This document shows positions 30,098 to 42,081 of a DNA stretch of 64,000 bases, in pieces. Position numbers and translations under genes: made by a program. The stretch is from Candidatus Methylopumilus sp. (GTDB lineage: Bacteria > Pseudomonadota > Gammaproteobacteria > Burkholderiales > Methylophilaceae). Each line of letters begins with the position of its first letter. Position 1 is the first letter of the stretch. The DNA lies in assembly GCA_024640945.1 (NCBI GenBank), contig JAHEEA010000005.1, forward strand, positions 1 to 64,000, read 5' to 3'. Under the pieces are notes generated by a model, which saw only the letters and a list, made by a program, of their open reading frames with translations, ran no database searches and was not told the origin of the DNA.

Positions 30098-30868
30098 CTA
30101 AGGGATAGCCGCATTAAATAAGCTAAAGAAATTTGCCGTAGTTGCTTCCATTATATCTGCCAATGGAATATTTCTAATTCTAGAGAGCTCTTCTGCTACG
30201 TGTTTTACATAGGCTGGTTGGTTAATTTTTCCACGATATGGAATAGGTGCAAGATATGGTGAATCAGTCTCAACCAATATTCTATCCAATGGTAATTGGC
30301 TAGCCACTTCCTTAAGCATCACTGCATTTTTAAAAGTAACAATACCTGAAAACGAAATATAAAAACCGAGATCAATAGCCTCTAATGCAACGTCCAGACT
30401 TTCAGTAAAACAATGCAACACTCCACCAACAAGCTGTGCGTTTTCCTCACGCATAATTCTCAATGTATCTTCAGCTGCAGATCGAGTATGAATTACCAAA
30501 GGCTTTTGCGACTTGATTGCTGCTCGAATATGGGTACGAAAACGTTCACGCTGCCATTCCAAATCACCCGTCAATCTAAAATAATCCAAGCCCGTCTCAC
30601 CGATTGCAATCACTTTGGGGTGATTCGCCAGGTTAACAAGGTCATCAACAGTAAATGGAGGTTCATCCTCATAATCCGGATGAACGCCAACAGAGGCATA
30701 AAAATTTGGGTATGTTTTAGCAAGCGCCAGCACTTGTGGAAAGTCTTTTAAGGTCACAGAGATACATAAAGCATGCCCTACTTGATTATCATGCATAGAT
30801 GCACGAATTTGCTCCATATTAGATTGAAGCTCGGGAAAGTTTAAGTGACAGTGTGAATCAACTAACAT
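30098..30868 (-). CDS. TatD family metal-dependent hydrolase
   Basis: [67 protein letters not shown]. Confidence 0.95.
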   Translation of the reverse strand: MLVDSHCHLNFPELQSNMEQIRASMHDNQVGHALCISVTLKDFPQVLALAKTYPNFYASVGVHPDYEDEPPFTVDDLVNLANHPKVIAIGETGLDYFRLTGDLEWQRERFRTHIRAAIKSQKPLVIHTRSAAEDTLRIMREENAQLVGGVLHCFTESLDVALEAIDLGFYISFSGIVTFKNAVMLKEVASQLPLDRILVETDSPYLAPIPYRGKINQPAYVKHVAEELSRIRNIPLADIMEATTANFFSLFNAAIP

Positions 30869-31877
30869 TTTTTACCTTGAATAATTGCGTGTACTGCAGC
30901 AATAGCGCCTCTAACTGAAGCTCTTGATTAAGCGGATGTGTCGCACTTTTTTTAGCTTCAACAAGCTTCTCTTGAAACAAAAAATATTGATCAAGCATAA
31001 GTAATTTGGATAACTTATTTAAATCAACTGCATATTCCGCATGGTATCTCACCTGATTAATGCTAGCACTCAGCATCAAATCATAAGTCCATTTTTGCAG
31101 GGCATTAATAGCATTTTCCATGCCCATTACTATTAAAGTAGAAGCAGCATTAAACACATTCAGCTGGCGGCCACATAACAACTCTTTCAATAAAATTGCC
31201 ATCTGCGCGCCCTCCCCATCTTTGCTTGCTGCAAGCAATGGGCTGCCTCCAGCATACCTTAATCTTTCAGCAGCATTTTCTATTCCAGTAATCTGCATCC
31301 AGCTAAGCGACTCAGCTTGACTAGGAATAGGCATGTCAATTTTTTGGCAACGACTAAGTATTGTAGGAAGCAACTTGTGCGGCTGATGACTCACCAATAT
31401 AAACAATACACCTGCTGATGGCTCTTCTAACATTTTAAGCAGTGCATTAGCTGAAGCGTTATTCAAAGCCTCTGCCGGATGAATAAGTACAATACGAGCA
31501 CCTGATTTCTGATGGCTTGAAAGGCTTAAGAAATCACTAAGCGATCTAATTTGAGCTACGGATATTTGAGACTTCTTACCACCCTTACCTTTTACCGACG
31601 TGTCTTCATCTTTATCAGTATCTTGCTCAGGAGTTATTTGTCTAAAATCAGGATGATTATCCTGCTCAAACCAACCGCAACTCGGACATATATTACATGC
31701 TTGATGATCGACCGTCGGGTTGTTACACAATAATGACTTTGCAAAATTCGTTGCAAAATCAAGTTTACCTATGCCCGACTGCCCCTTTAGTAATAATGCG
31801 TGATGCATCCGCTGCTTGTCAGCGGTTAACAACAGCCAAGTTTTTTGCTGCCATGGATATAACTGATTATTTATCAT
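30858..31877 (-). CDS. holB: DNA polymerase III delta' subunit
   Basis: [27 protein letters not shown], zinc cysteines [44 protein letters not shown]. Confidence 0.95.
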   Translation of the reverse strand: MINNQLYPWQQKTWLLLTADKQRMHHALLLKGQSGIGKLDFATNFAKSLLCNNPTVDHQACNICPSCGWFEQDNHPDFRQITPEQDTDKDEDTSVKGKGGKKSQISVAQIRSLSDFLSLSSHQKSGARIVLIHPAEALNNASANALLKMLEEPSAGVLFILVSHQPHKLLPTILSRCQKIDMPIPSQAESLSWMQITGIENAAERLRYAGGSPLLAASKDGEGAQMAILLKELLCGRQLNVFNAASTLIVMGMENAINALQKWTYDLMLSASINQVRYHAEYAVDLNKLSKLLMLDQYFLFQEKLVEAKKSATHPLNQELQLEALLLQYTQLFKVKNVS

Positions 31878-32479
31878 ATAGATAAGATAATTTCTTTCAC
31901 TGAGTTCTCAACATCAGCAAGCGGTCGGTTAGCATCAATAATCTGGAATCTAGCAGGATGCCCAGAAGCGCGTTCCAAATAAGAAGCACGAATTTTCTCA
32001 AAGAAATCTTGAGATTCCCGCTCAAATTTATCAGGCGCTCTTGCACTTGCAAGCCGCTCAACACTCACAGAAACGGGCACATCAAATAGCAAGGTTAAAT
32101 CTGGCTGCAACCCCTCTTGAACCCAAGCCTCTAGCTCTCTGATTTTTGATGGTAGAACACCTTTACCAGCTGATTGATAAGCAAAAGTAGCATCGGTAAA
32201 TCGATCTGAAAGAACATAAGCGCCACGCGCTAATGCAGGTTCTATGACTTGTGTAATATGCTCTCTTCTTGCAGCAAACATTAAGAGCGTTTCAGTTTCG
32301 GGATCCATTGACTCATGTAATAACAGCTCGCGCAAACGCTCACCTAAGCTCGTTCCTCCAGGCTCACGCGTTGAAACAACTTCAAACCCTCGAGTTTTGA
32401 GCAATTCAATAATGTTAGGTATATGCGTACTCTTCCCTGCGCCATCCATACCTTCCAGCGTTATAAATTTACCTCGCAT
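31874..32479 (-). CDS. tmk: Thymidylate kinase
   Basis: [55 protein letters not shown]. Start trimmed to MRGKF. Confidence 0.97.
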   Translation of the reverse strand: MRGKFITLEGMDGAGKSTHIPNIIELLKTRGFEVVSTREPGGTSLGERLRELLLHESMDPETETLLMFAARREHITQVIEPALARGAYVLSDRFTDATFAYQSAGKGVLPSKIRELEAWVQEGLQPDLTLLFDVPVSVSVERLASARAPDKFERESQDFFEKIRASYLERASGHPARFQIIDANRPLADVENSVKEIILSI

Positions 32480-33473
32480 GCTTTCCACCTAATTGATATT
32501 TAATAACGGCATTATTGTGCTCTTGCAAACTAGATGAGAAAGTATGTGTTCCATCACCCTTTCCTACAAAATATAAGGCATTAGTATTATCAGGATGCAT
32601 AGCAGCATCAATCGAATCCAATCCCGGCATAGCAATAGGTGTTGGAGGCAGTCCAGAGCGTGTATATGTGTTGTATGGGGTATCAAGCAACAAATCATTT
32701 TTGCGTAAGTTTCCATCAAACTGATCACCCTTGCCATAAATGACCGTAGGATCAGTTTGCAAACGCATGCCCATTCTCATTCGATTAACAAATACGCCTG
32801 CAATTCTTTTGCGCTCAAATGAACGGCCAGTCTCTTTTTCAACAATAGAAGCCATAATTAAGGCTTTATAAGGCGTATCGTAAGGCAAACCTTGCGCTCT
32901 GGTTTTCCAAGCATTATCGAGCTTGTATTGCATTGTTTGATAAGCCCTCTTTAGAATATCTCGATCACTCGTACCTGGAGTAAAAAAATACGTGTCTGGA
33001 AAAAACAAACCTTCAGGATGTTTTTCTTCGGCACCTATAGCAAGCAGAATCTGCTCATCTGTCTCACTCATTGTCATGTGCTTAACTGCACTATTAGTAT
33101 TAAGCGCAGAACGCATCTCAGCAAAAGTCCACCCTTCAATAAAGGTCATGCTGGACTGATTACTTATCCCCGCGGTTAACTGGTCCAAAAGCTCCAAATG
33201 CGTTATTTCTGCATCTCTAACATAAATGCCTGCCTTAACATCTGATGCCCTACCTAATAACCTAGCCATCAATTCAAAACTATACGGGTCTTTGATAACG
33301 CCCTGCTTTAGCAACTGCTGACTTACGCTACGAAATCGACTGCCGGCTACAACATCAAACGTGCCTTCAACAGGGTTGGAATGAACAGAAAGATTGGCGA
33401 AATAAATTAGCCATGCAACCGATAACAAAGTAATCAGCAATGAAATACGCCAAAGAATCTTTATTAATCGCAT
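32469..33473 (-). CDS. mltG: Endolytic murein transglycosylase MltG
   Basis: [12 protein letters not shown]-like [72 protein letters not shown]. Confidence 0.96.
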   Translation of the reverse strand: MRLIKILWRISLLITLLSVAWLIYFANLSVHSNPVEGTFDVVAGSRFRSVSQQLLKQGVIKDPYSFELMARLLGRASDVKAGIYVRDAEITHLELLDQLTAGISNQSSMTFIEGWTFAEMRSALNTNSAVKHMTMSETDEQILLAIGAEEKHPEGLFFPDTYFFTPGTSDRDILKRAYQTMQYKLDNAWKTRAQGLPYDTPYKALIMASIVEKETGRSFERKRIAGVFVNRMRMGMRLQTDPTVIYGKGDQFDGNLRKNDLLLDTPYNTYTRSGLPPTPIAMPGLDSIDAAMHPDNTNALYFVGKGDGTHTFSSSLQEHNNAVIKYQLGGKHAR

Positions 33474-33474
33474 A

Positions 33475-34299
33475 TTAACCTTCTAATAACGTACGAATTT
33501 TTGAAGCTAACATTTGTTTATTCCACGATCTATTCGACAAAGCCCTTACCTGCCATGCTCCAAATAGCGTATTGCAAATAATCACTTCATCGGCTTCAAA
33601 CAACTGATCCAATGTAAATGCTTGAACTTTTACATCCAAATCTAACGCATCCGACATCTTTAAAATACGCGCTCTTGTGACTCCAGCGACTCCCGATTGA
33701 CTCAAATCGGGGGTCAGCAACTTATCGCCGAATCTTGCAAAAACGTTGCTCATGGTTCCTTCAATCACGAAACCATTTTCGTCTAATAGCAAACCATCAA
33801 TAAAATCCGGATCACTCCACTCCATTCGAGCCATCACATTCTCAAGTCGATTGAGATGTTTAATACCAGCCAGCACAGGTTGTTTTGATAAACGGATACT
33901 ACATAAAAATAACTTAACACCTTCATCCACATTAACTGCTGAATAAGTGGGTTGCGGGAGCCTAATAACAACTCTATTAGGTTTTATGTTGGCGGGAACC
34001 GCATATCCTCTAGCGCCTTCACCACGGCTTACAACGATTTTAAGTACACCAAAGCCATCCGAATTAAAAAGACACTTAATATCTTCCAATATTAGCGCCT
34101 CATCAGGGCAATCTAGCTTTAAACATTCACAATCATCTCGTAATTTGGCGTGATGAAGATCCCAGTTAACGGGGATGCCATGGCGAACAAGTAATGTTCG
34201 AAATACGCCATCGCCATAAGCGAAGGCGCGATCAAGAACAGAAAGCCCTGCATCATGGCTTCCATTAAATAAATATTCAGGATGAGTTTTGGTTTGCAT
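33475..34299 (-). CDS. pabC: Aminodeoxychorismate lyase
   Basis: DRAFAYGDGVFRTLLVRHG, GIKHLNRLENVMAR, ENGFVIEGTMSNVFAR; precedes mltG. Confidence 0.92.
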   Translation of the reverse strand: MQTKTHPEYLFNGSHDAGLSVLDRAFAYGDGVFRTLLVRHGIPVNWDLHHAKLRDDCECLKLDCPDEALILEDIKCLFNSDGFGVLKIVVSRGEGARGYAVPANIKPNRVVIRLPQPTYSAVNVDEGVKLFLCSIRLSKQPVLAGIKHLNRLENVMARMEWSDPDFIDGLLLDENGFVIEGTMSNVFARFGDKLLTPDLSQSGVAGVTRARILKMSDALDLDVKVQAFTLDQLFEADEVIICNTLFGAWQVRALSNRSWNKQMLASKIRTLLEG

Positions 34300-34370
34300 G
34301 CTTTGGTATTGTTTTATCTGTTTAGACTATCTTAAACCCGAGAATAATCCAAAGCATGTATTGAGAGTAT

Positions 34371-35621
34371 TTAGACTTTTCTAAATACTAGAGAACCGTT
34401 TGTACCGCCAAAGCCAAAATTATTTTTGAGGGCGACATCAATTTTCATATCGCGCGCGACATTTGCGCAGTAATCCAAATCACACTCAGGATCTTGATTG
34501 AAAATGTTGATAGTTGGCGGTGAAATTTGATGATGTATTGAAAGTACCGTGAATACAGACTCCAACCCTCCTGCCCCGCCAAGCAAATGGCCAGTCATGG
34601 ATTTTGTTGAGTTAACAACAATCTTGCTTGAGTGATCGCCGAAAGCAGCTTTAATCGCATTGGTTTCATTTGCATCGCCAAGTGGCGTCGATGTGCCATG
34701 AGCATTTACAAATTGAATTTCATCTGGATTAACGCCCGCGTTATTCATTGCATTACGCATAGAACGACGTGGACCATCCATATTTGGTGCTGTCATATGA
34801 TATGCATCAGCACTCATGCCGTAACCAGAAAGCTCCGCATAAATTTTTGCACCGCGTTTCTTAGCAGACTCATACTCTTCAAGCACCATTACACCAGCAC
34901 CTTCGCCAATCACAAATCCGTCACGGTCTTTATCCCAAGGACGACTTGCTGTCGCAGGATCATCATTACGACCAGACAAGGCACGAGAAGCAGCGAAACC
35001 ACCTACAGCAAGCTCGGTAATTGCAGCTTCGGCACCACCTGCAACCATGACATCAGCGTCACCATACTCAATCATACGCGCAGCGTCACCAATAGAATGT
35101 GTACCTGTTGTACAAGCAGTCACAATCGATACGTTAGGACCTTTAAATCCAAACATAATCGATAAATTACCTGAAATCATATTAATGATAGTGCCGGGAA
35201 TAAAGAACGGTGAAATCTTGCGAGGACCGCCTTCATCATAGGTATCATTGGTTTCTTCAATTAAACGAAGACCACCAATACCAGAACCAATTGAAACGCC
35301 GATACGCTCGGCATTTTCTTCGGTGGCTTCAATACCTGAATCTTTCACTGCTTCAATAGCTGCTGCTAGGCCATATTGAATAAAGGTATCCATGCGTCTC
35401 GCTTCCTTAGCAGGAAGAAATTGAGAAACATCAAAATCCTTAACCTCTCCTGCAATTTGTGAAGAGAAGTTCGATGGATCAAATTTGGTAATACGAGTAA
35501 TACCAGATTTACCAGCAACAATATTAGCCCAAGCAGTTTGAACACCAATACCAACAGGTGATACAACTCCTAGACCAGTAACTACTACGCGTCTTTTAGA
35601 CCCGTTAAGCGACTTGGACAA
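34371..35621 (-). CDS. fabF: 3-oxoacyl-ACP synthase II FabF
   Basis: [61 protein letters not shown]. Confidence 0.97.
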   Translation of the reverse strand: MSKSLNGSKRRVVVTGLGVVSPVGIGVQTAWANIVAGKSGITRITKFDPSNFSSQIAGEVKDFDVSQFLPAKEARRMDTFIQYGLAAAIEAVKDSGIEATEENAERIGVSIGSGIGGLRLIEETNDTYDEGGPRKISPFFIPGTIINMISGNLSIMFGFKGPNVSIVTACTTGTHSIGDAARMIEYGDADVMVAGGAEAAITELAVGGFAASRALSGRNDDPATASRPWDKDRDGFVIGEGAGVMVLEEYESAKKRGAKIYAELSGYGMSADAYHMTAPNMDGPRRSMRNAMNNAGVNPDEIQFVNAHGTSTPLGDANETNAIKAAFGDHSSKIVVNSTKSMTGHLLGGAGGLESVFTVLSIHHQISPPTINIFNQDPECDLDYCANVARDMKIDVALKNNFGFGGTNGSLVFRKV

Positions 35622-35673
35622 GGCGACTCCAAGAATAGTGAAAGTTATATGAGGGTGTTAAGCGAAAACTTAA

Positions 35674-35910
35674 TTACTTAAGATTTGCTGTAACGTAATC
35701 GATAGCTTGTTGTACTGTTGTAATCTTTTCAGCTTCTTCATCAGGAATTTCGCAATCAAATTCTTCTTCTAAAGCCATAACCAATTCAACTGTATCTAAA
35801 GAGTCAGCGCCTAGATCATCAACAAATGAAGATGCATTTTTTACATCAGCTTCGTTTGCACCAAGTTGTTCTACTACAATCTTTTTAACGCGTTGTTCGA
35901 TGTCAGACAT
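35674..35910 (-). CDS. acpP: Acyl carrier protein
   Basis: [32 protein letters not shown]. Confidence 0.99.
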   Translation of the reverse strand: MSDIEQRVKKIVVEQLGANEADVKNASSFVDDLGADSLDTVELVMALEEEFDCEIPDEEAEKITTVQQAIDYVTANLK

Positions 35911-36004
35911 CTTAATACCCCTTTTTTAAAAAATTATTACTTACAAAACTCTCGCCATTCTATCAAAAAGCAAGAAGAATACAAAAAACTAAATTTGATA
36001 TGGC

Positions 36005-36745
36005 TTAAGCCATATACATGCCACCATTTACGTGTAGCGTCTCACCTGTAATATAAGCAGCTGAAGGCGATGCCAAGAACACCACCGCTGCTGCAATTTC
36101 CTTATCTTGGCCAAGCCTTGCAAGCGGGATATGTTGGAGCAATGCATTCTTATGCTCTTCAGGTAATGAACGCGTCATATCTGTATCAATAAAGCCTGGA
36201 GCAACACAGTTTACTGTAATGTTTCTGCTTCCAACTTCACTTGCCAATGACTTTGTGAATCCAGCCATGCCTGCTTTTGCAGCGGCATAGTTTGTTTGGC
36301 CTGCATTACCCATATGTCCAACAACAGACGATATGCTAATGATACGACCAGTGCGAGCCTTCATCATAGGTCTTAATACAGCTTGAGACATACGATAAAC
36401 AGAGCCTAAATTCGTTGAAATAACGTCATTCCAGTCATCATCTGTCATACGCATAAGCAAAGTATCTTTTGTAATACCAGCATTATTCACCAAAATACTG
36501 ACATCACCATATAGGTCAGCAATTGTTTTAAGTGTGTTTTGAATTTGCTCTGAATTATTCACGTCCAAAGCCAAACCTGCACCTTTAATTCCTGCATCCT
36601 TCAGCGCAGCAGAGATCTGTTCTGCGCCATTTTCTGTGGTTGCCGTACCAACAACAATAGCACCTTGCTTACCGAGCTCTTGCGCAATTGCAGCACCAAT
36701 GCCACGGCTAGCTCCCGTCACCAATGCAATTTGACCTTCTAGCAT
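36005..36745 (-). CDS. fabG: 3-oxoacyl-ACP reductase FabG
   Basis: ALVTGASRGIGAAIAQELG, NNAGITKDTLLMRM, YAAAKAGMAGFTKSLA. Confidence 0.98.
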   Translation of the reverse strand: MLEGQIALVTGASRGIGAAIAQELGKQGAIVVGTATTENGAEQISAALKDAGIKGAGLALDVNNSEQIQNTLKTIADLYGDVSILVNNAGITKDTLLMRMTDDDWNDVISTNLGSVYRMSQAVLRPMMKARTGRIISISSVVGHMGNAGQTNYAAAKAGMAGFTKSLASEVGSRNITVNCVAPGFIDTDMTRSLPEEHKNALLQHIPLARLGQDKEIAAAVVFLASPSAAYITGETLHVNGGMYMA

Positions 36746-36773
36746 ATTCCGCCCCTTCTATAAAAATCAGTTT

Positions 36774-37694
36774 TTAAGCAAAAGTTGCTTCGTTGATAGA
36801 CTCTACGCTTGTTAGTGCCATACAAGGAAGCTCAGCAACAATGCGCTTTGTTAAACCAGCAAGCACTTTGCCAGGCCCACACTCTGCTGAACCAGCAATT
36901 CCTTGTGCGCTTACATACTGAACAGTTTCAACCCATCTTACTGGACTAAACAATTGACGCACCAAAGCATCTTTAATTTTCTCAGCATCACTGTAGGCTA
37001 GAACATCAGCATTATGCAAGACTGGAATTAATGGCTTATTAACTTGCACACCCTTCAAATAAGCAGCCAGCTCTTCTGCAGCAGGCTTCATCAAAGCACA
37101 ATGAGAAGGCACGCTCACTGGTAAGGCCAAAGCACGTTTAGCACCTTTTTCTTTAGCTAGCTCCATACCACGCTCAACAGCTTCTTTATTTCCAGCAATG
37201 ACAACTTGACCTGGTGAGTTAAGATTCACGGCCTCCAGCACCTGCCCTTGCGATGCCTCATTACATACAGAACGCACAACATCATCATCCAAACCCAAAA
37301 TTGCAGCCATTGCCCCGACACCTTCAGCCACTGCACTTTGCATAACTTCCGCACGGTAATGCACCAATGGTAACGCATCCTCAAAAGACAATGCACCTGC
37401 CGCAACAAGCGCCGTATATTCACCAAGGCTGTGCCCAGCCATCATGCTCGGCAGTTTGTCGGTATGCTGCTGCCAAGCACGCCATGTTGCAATTCCTGCA
37501 GTAAGCATTAAAGGCTGAGTATTAGTTGTTTGATTTAACGCCTCATTTGGTTCAGTAACCATTGCCCAAAAGTCTTGCTTCAACAAATCTGATGCTTCAA
37601 CAAAAGTCTCTTTAATCACAGCAAGATCACTTAAGCCTTGCATCATCCCTACTGATTGAGAACCTTGTCCTGGAAAGAAAAAAGCAAATTTCAT
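36774..37694 (-). CDS. fabD: Malonyl-CoA:ACP transacylase FabD
   Basis: FFFPGQGSQSVGMMQ, MAGHSLGEYTALVAAG. Confidence 0.98.
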   Translation of the reverse strand: MKFAFFFPGQGSQSVGMMQGLSDLAVIKETFVEASDLLKQDFWAMVTEPNEALNQTTNTQPLMLTAGIATWRAWQQHTDKLPSMMAGHSLGEYTALVAAGALSFEDALPLVHYRAEVMQSAVAEGVGAMAAILGLDDDVVRSVCNEASQGQVLEAVNLNSPGQVVIAGNKEAVERGMELAKEKGAKRALALPVSVPSHCALMKPAAEELAAYLKGVQVNKPLIPVLHNADVLAYSDAEKIKDALVRQLFSPVRWVETVQYVSAQGIAGSAECGPGKVLAGLTKRIVAELPCMALTSVESINEATFA

Positions 37695-37703
37695 TTTGAC
37701 CTC

Positions 37704-38660
37704 TTAATATTTCATCAATACTGAACCCCATGTGAAGCCACCACCAAATGCTTCCATAAGGATTGTTTCACCACGCTTAATTCTGCCATCTCTCACCGCA
37801 ACGTCCAAAGCAAGAGGTATTGATGCAGCTGATGTATTACCATGCTTATCTACAGTAACAACCACTTGATCCATACTCATACCGAGTTTTTTAGCTGTTG
37901 ATTGTAAAATTCTAATGTTTGCCTGATGCGGCACAAGCCAATTAATATCAGATTTAGCCATACCGTTAGCTTCTAAAGTTTCATCCACGATAGCATCTAG
38001 TGTATTGACCGCTACTTTAAAAACAGCATTACCTTCCATCGTTATCGTATTAAGGCCAGATTGATTAGATACGCCTTTTTCAACCATCAGAAGATCAGCG
38101 TAACTTCCATTTGCGTGCAAATGTGTAGATATCACTCCGACATCATCACTAGCTTCCAATACAACAGCTCCTGAGCCATCACCCCACAGAATACAGTTGC
38201 CTCTATCTGTCCAATCTGTAATTCGCGACATAGTATCAGCACCAATAACCAAAGCACGCTTAGCAGCGCCACTTTTAATGAAGTTGTCAGCAGTGGCCAA
38301 AGCAAACACGAAACCGCTACAAACAGCTTGAATGTCGAATGCAGGACAATTATTACGAATACCTAACTTTTCCTGAACTAAACAGGCCGTACTTGGGAAT
38401 GTTCTATCGGGAGTTGTCGTTGCTATAATAATGAGATCAATATCATTTGGAGATATTTGAGCAACTTCAATAGCTTGAAGTGCCGCTTTCACCGCCAAAT
38501 CACTGGTAAATTCATTTTCAGCGACAATATGGCGTTCACGTATACCCGTACGCGTAAAGATCCACTCATCAGTGGTATCAATCATCTTTTCCAAATCAGC
38601 ATTGCTGAGTATTTTTTCAGGCAAATAACTGCCAGTGCCCACAATACGTGAATGCTTCAT
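37704..38660 (-). CDS. fabH: 3-oxoacyl-ACP synthase III FabH
   Basis: [53 protein letters not shown]. Confidence 0.98.
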   Translation of the reverse strand: MKHSRIVGTGSYLPEKILSNADLEKMIDTTDEWIFTRTGIRERHIVAENEFTSDLAVKAALQAIEVAQISPNDIDLIIIATTTPDRTFPSTACLVQEKLGIRNNCPAFDIQAVCSGFVFALATADNFIKSGAAKRALVIGADTMSRITDWTDRGNCILWGDGSGAVVLEASDDVGVISTHLHANGSYADLLMVEKGVSNQSGLNTITMEGNAVFKVAVNTLDAIVDETLEANGMAKSDINWLVPHQANIRILQSTAKKLGMSMDQVVVTVDKHGNTSAASIPLALDVAVRDGRIKRGETILMEAFGGGFTWGSVLMKY

Positions 38661-38713
38661 GCTTGAACCTTAAAATTAACTGATTGCAACGATAGACATT
38701 GTGACATGTAAAA

Positions 38714-39751
38714 CTAGTCACTTATTGTATTAGATGAATTCACTTGAATCTGCTCAATTTCAAGCTGCTGGGTAATTCTTGCCAAAACACCACTCCTAGA
38801 CTCTTCAACAGCTTTCGCGATTGCATGTCTAAAAGAAAACGCATCAGCACCACCATGACTCTTGACCACGATGCCACGCAAGCCTAAGAAACTTGCCCCA
38901 TTGTAACAACGAGGATCCAATCTGCGTTTAAAAGCCTTCAATACAGGGATTGAAATAAGCGCCATCAGTTTTGTAAGCAAGTTACGCTTAAACTCTTCTT
39001 TAAGAAAACCACCCATTAAATGCGCTAGTCCTTCAGAAGTCTTAAGCGCCACATTTCCAACGAACCCATCGCAAACAACAAGATCTGTCGTGCCTTTATA
39101 GATATCATCGCCCTCGACGTTACCATAAAAATTCAGGTGACTTTCCTTAAGCAGCTCAGATGTTCGCTTAACGACCTCATTACCCTTAATGTCTTCAGAA
39201 CCAATATTTAGCAATCCAACTGTTGGGTGTGCTTTTTGCTCAACGCAAGACACCAGAACAGAACCCATAATCGCAAATTGCAACAAATGCTCAGGGGTGC
39301 AATCAGCATTAGCACCAAGATCCATCATGTAAGTAATGCCATGTTGATTTGGCAAAATTCCAGCAATAGCAGGACGATCAATTCCCGGCAGGGTTTTTAA
39401 AACAAATCGTGCCGTTGCCATCAAAGCACCTGTATTGCCAGCACTTACGCAAGCCGAAGCATCTCCGCTCTTAACTAAATTAATAGCCACTCGCATTGAT
39501 GAGTCTTTTTTATTCTTTAATGCACTTTGAGGTGATTCGTCCATCAGAACGAGCTCTGATGCGTGATGAATACTAAGCCGTGAGCCTACTTGCGCTTTAT
39601 TAGCAGACAACTCTGCTTCAATTGCGTCAGTAAGACCAACCAGTATGATTTTGATTTTGCTATCTAACTTTAGAAGATCTAAAGCCGCAGGTATTGTGAC
39701 ACGGGGACCGTGATCGCCACCCATGGCATCGATAGCAACTGTGATATCCAT
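38714..39751 (-). CDS. plsX: Phosphate acyltransferase PlsX
   Basis: [24 protein letters not shown]; start trimmed from 39787 to this Met. Confidence 0.96.
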   Translation of the reverse strand: MDITVAIDAMGGDHGPRVTIPAALDLLKLDSKIKIILVGLTDAIEAELSANKAQVGSRLSIHHASELVLMDESPQSALKNKKDSSMRVAINLVKSGDASACVSAGNTGALMATARFVLKTLPGIDRPAIAGILPNQHGITYMMDLGANADCTPEHLLQFAIMGSVLVSCVEQKAHPTVGLLNIGSEDIKGNEVVKRTSELLKESHLNFYGNVEGDDIYKGTTDLVVCDGFVGNVALKTSEGLAHLMGGFLKEEFKRNLLTKLMALISIPVLKAFKRRLDPRCYNGASFLGLRGIVVKSHGGADAFSFRHAIAKAVEESRSGVLARITQQLEIEQIQVNSSNTISD

Positions 39752-39816
39752 GCTCAAGTATATAAATCTAATAAGACATGAGGTCAAAAGACCCCCATGT
39801 TTATTTTAGCGATAAA

Positions 39817-39996
39817 TTACTCGCCCTTTGCTGGCATTACTTTACGACCACGGTAGTAGCCGCTTGGGCTAACATGGTGACGTAAATGCACTTCGCCTGT
39901 TGTAGGCTCAACCGCCAAAGGTGGATTCGTTAAGAAATCATGTGAACGATGCATACCACGTTTAGATGGTGATTTTTTGTTTTGTTGAACAGCCAT
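39817..39996 (-). CDS. rpmF: 50S ribosomal protein L32 (59 aa; below ORF-track cut-off)
   Basis: Reverse translation [59 protein letters not shown]. Confidence 0.98.
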   Translation of the reverse strand: MAVQQNKKSPSKRGMHRSHDFLTNPPLAVEPTTGEVHLRHHVSPSGYYRGRKVMPAKGE

Positions 39997-40047
39997 TTTC
40001 TACTCCTGATAAATACTAAACACCTAAGAAACACTAATTTCCCAAGC

Positions 40048-40548
40048 TTATTTTTTTACAACTTTAAAATCTCTTAGTGCTGCGAATGGATTAGGTGCCT
40101 TAGTTTCAAGCTGCTCAGACTTAATTGAGCAATCTTCAACACTATGCTTCGGAGCATAAGGTAAAGTTAACAACACTTCGTCCTCAACCAAGGCTAGCAC
40201 ATCCATTTCAGCATCAGCCACGAGATAATCATATTCATCAACCTCATCATCTTCTGATGGGATTTCAGATTCATCTCGAACCAATATAAATTCAGACTTC
40301 AGATTCAAGTCAACACTTACAGAGTCCAAGCAACGCTGACAAGGCATTTGCGCAACACCTTTAATCAGCAATGTAAGCTTAGATTTTCCATCCAAACCTA
40401 CACTTCCAGACAGTGTCCATTCTATAATTCCGGCATGCGAAGACATTAAATCTCTAGCACGCAGTAATTGCGAATTTTCAATTGTACCATGAATCTCAAG
40501 CTTTTTTCTTGCAAATTCAAGGCTATTAATGATGTGCTGTGCAGTCAT
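40048..40548 (-). CDS. yceD: YceD/DUF177 family protein
   Basis: MPCQRCLDSV CxxC motif, DEYDYLVADAEMDVLALVEDEVLLTLPYAPKH; adjacent to rpmF. Confidence 0.9.
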   Translation of the reverse strand: MTAQHIINSLEFARKKLEIHGTIENSQLLRARDLMSSHAGIIEWTLSGSVGLDGKSKLTLLIKGVAQMPCQRCLDSVSVDLNLKSEFILVRDESEIPSEDDEVDEYDYLVADAEMDVLALVEDEVLLTLPYAPKHSVEDCSIKSEQLETKAPNPFAALRDFKVVKK

Positions 40549-40627
40549 ATGGCGCGCATGATATAATTTACTCGTGGTTATGTCAAAAAACTGTCTTTAA
40601 TAATTCTTTAAATAACAGGTTCAGCAG

Positions 40628-42046
40628 GTGATAAAAAAAATATTAGTCGCAAATCGCGGCGAAATTGCAGTGCGTATCGTTAGAGCATGTTCGGAAATGG
40701 GCATTAAGTCTGTAGCCATATACTCTGATGCAGACCGCCATGCATTGCACGTAAAAAAAGCAGACGAAGCCTACAATATCGGATCTGATCCAGTTATTGG
40801 CTATTTGAATGCACACAACATTGTCAACCTTGCAGTTGCTTCAGGTTGTGACGCCCTGCACCCAGGTTATGGCTTTTTATCCGAGAATCCTGAACTTGCT
40901 GAAATTTGCGCACGCAGAGGTATTAAGTTTATTGGCCCCGATGCGAGCGTAATTCGCCAAATGGGCGACAAAATTCAAGCGCGAAACGCAATGGTAGCCG
41001 CTGGAATACCATGCACGCCAGGCAGCGACGGCAATCTCGCTGATCTCGAAGAAGCTAGAATTCTAGCTGCGAAAATCGGCTACCCAGTTATGCTTAAAGC
41101 AACAAACGGCGGCGGTGGGCGAGGTATTAGACGCTGCAATGATGAAAAAGAATTAATCGGCAATTACGATCGCGTCATTTCCGAGGCAAGCAAAGCATTT
41201 GGTAAGCCAGAAGTTTTTCTGGAAAAATGCGTCGTCAATCCACGCCACATTGAAGTTCAAATTATTGCTGATAGCCATGGCAACGTGATTCATCTTTTTG
41301 AACGAGACTGCTCAATTCAGCGCCGCAACCAAAAATTGATTGAAATTGCCCCTTCACCGCAACTAAGCGAAGCTCAACGCGAATATATTGGAACACTTGC
41401 TGTTAAAGCGGCAAAAGCTGTTGGGTATGAAAATGCAGGCACTGTTGAATTCCTATTGGATTCCGACAATACCTTCTACTTCATGGAAATGAATACGCGC
41501 TTGCAAGTTGAGCATACCGTAACAGAAACTATTACCGGCATCGATATTGTTCAAGAGCAAATCAGAATCGCAGACGGACAGGAACTTCAATACAAACAGG
41601 ATGAAGTTAAGTATCGCGGCTTTGCAATGGAATTTCGAATCAACGCAGAAGATCCAAAAAATGATTTCCTGCCTAGCTTTGGTAAAATTACACGTTACTA
41701 TGCTCCAGGCGGTCCAGGCGTTCGCATGGATGCGGCCATTTATAGTGGATATGTCATTCCACCCTATTACGATTCAATGTGCGCCAAATTAACAGTTTGG
41801 GCACTGGATTGGGAGGGAGTAATTGAACGAGGTCGCCGTGCATTAAGCGACATGTTGGTATATGGCGTAAAAACAACCATTCCATATTACCAGGAAATTT
41901 TAAAGCACCCAGACTTTAGAAGAGCTGTATTCGATACAAGCTTCGTTGAAGCACATCCGGAGCTTAATGAATACGCAACAGCATTCCCTCCTGAGCTTAT
42001 GGCCGCTGCAATTTCAGCTGCTATTGCAGCTCATGAAGGCATTTAA
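40628..42046 (+). CDS. Pyruvate carboxylase subunit A / biotin carboxylase (GTG start)
   Basis: KKILVANRGEIAVRIVRACSEMGI, HPGYGFLSENPELAEIC, ATNGGGGRGIRRC, EMNTRLQVEHTVTE; followed by OadA/PycB-like gene. Confidence 0.9.
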   Translation: MIKKILVANRGEIAVRIVRACSEMGIKSVAIYSDADRHALHVKKADEAYNIGSDPVIGYLNAHNIVNLAVASGCDALHPGYGFLSENPELAEICARRGIKFIGPDASVIRQMGDKIQARNAMVAAGIPCTPGSDGNLADLEEARILAAKIGYPVMLKATNGGGGRGIRRCNDEKELIGNYDRVISEASKAFGKPEVFLEKCVVNPRHIEVQIIADSHGNVIHLFERDCSIQRRNQKLIEIAPSPQLSEAQREYIGTLAVKAAKAVGYENAGTVEFLLDSDNTFYFMEMNTRLQVEHTVTETITGIDIVQEQIRIADGQELQYKQDEVKYRGFAMEFRINAEDPKNDFLPSFGKITRYYAPGGPGVRMDAAIYSGYVIPPYYDSMCAKLTVWALDWEGVIERGRRALSDMLVYGVKTTIPYYQEILKHPDFRRAVFDTSFVEAHPELNEYATAFPPELMAAAISAAIAAHEGI

Positions 42047-42081
42047 TACATTATTAACATCTAAACTTATAAGTTAAATAT

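Noticed and set aside
30413-30751. 112-aa plus-strand ORF antisense to the TatD-family gene
   Set aside because: Inside a conserved hydrolase gene; no support.
34632-35165. 177-aa plus-strand ORF antisense to fabF
   Set aside because: Lies wholly inside the highly conserved fabF coding sequence, with a Cys/Ile/His-rich low-plausibility composition and no recognisable motif.
40562-40567. TATAAT box upstream of the carboxylase operon
   Set aside because: No convincing -35 at proper spacing; a lone -10 hexamer is common in AT-rich DNA.
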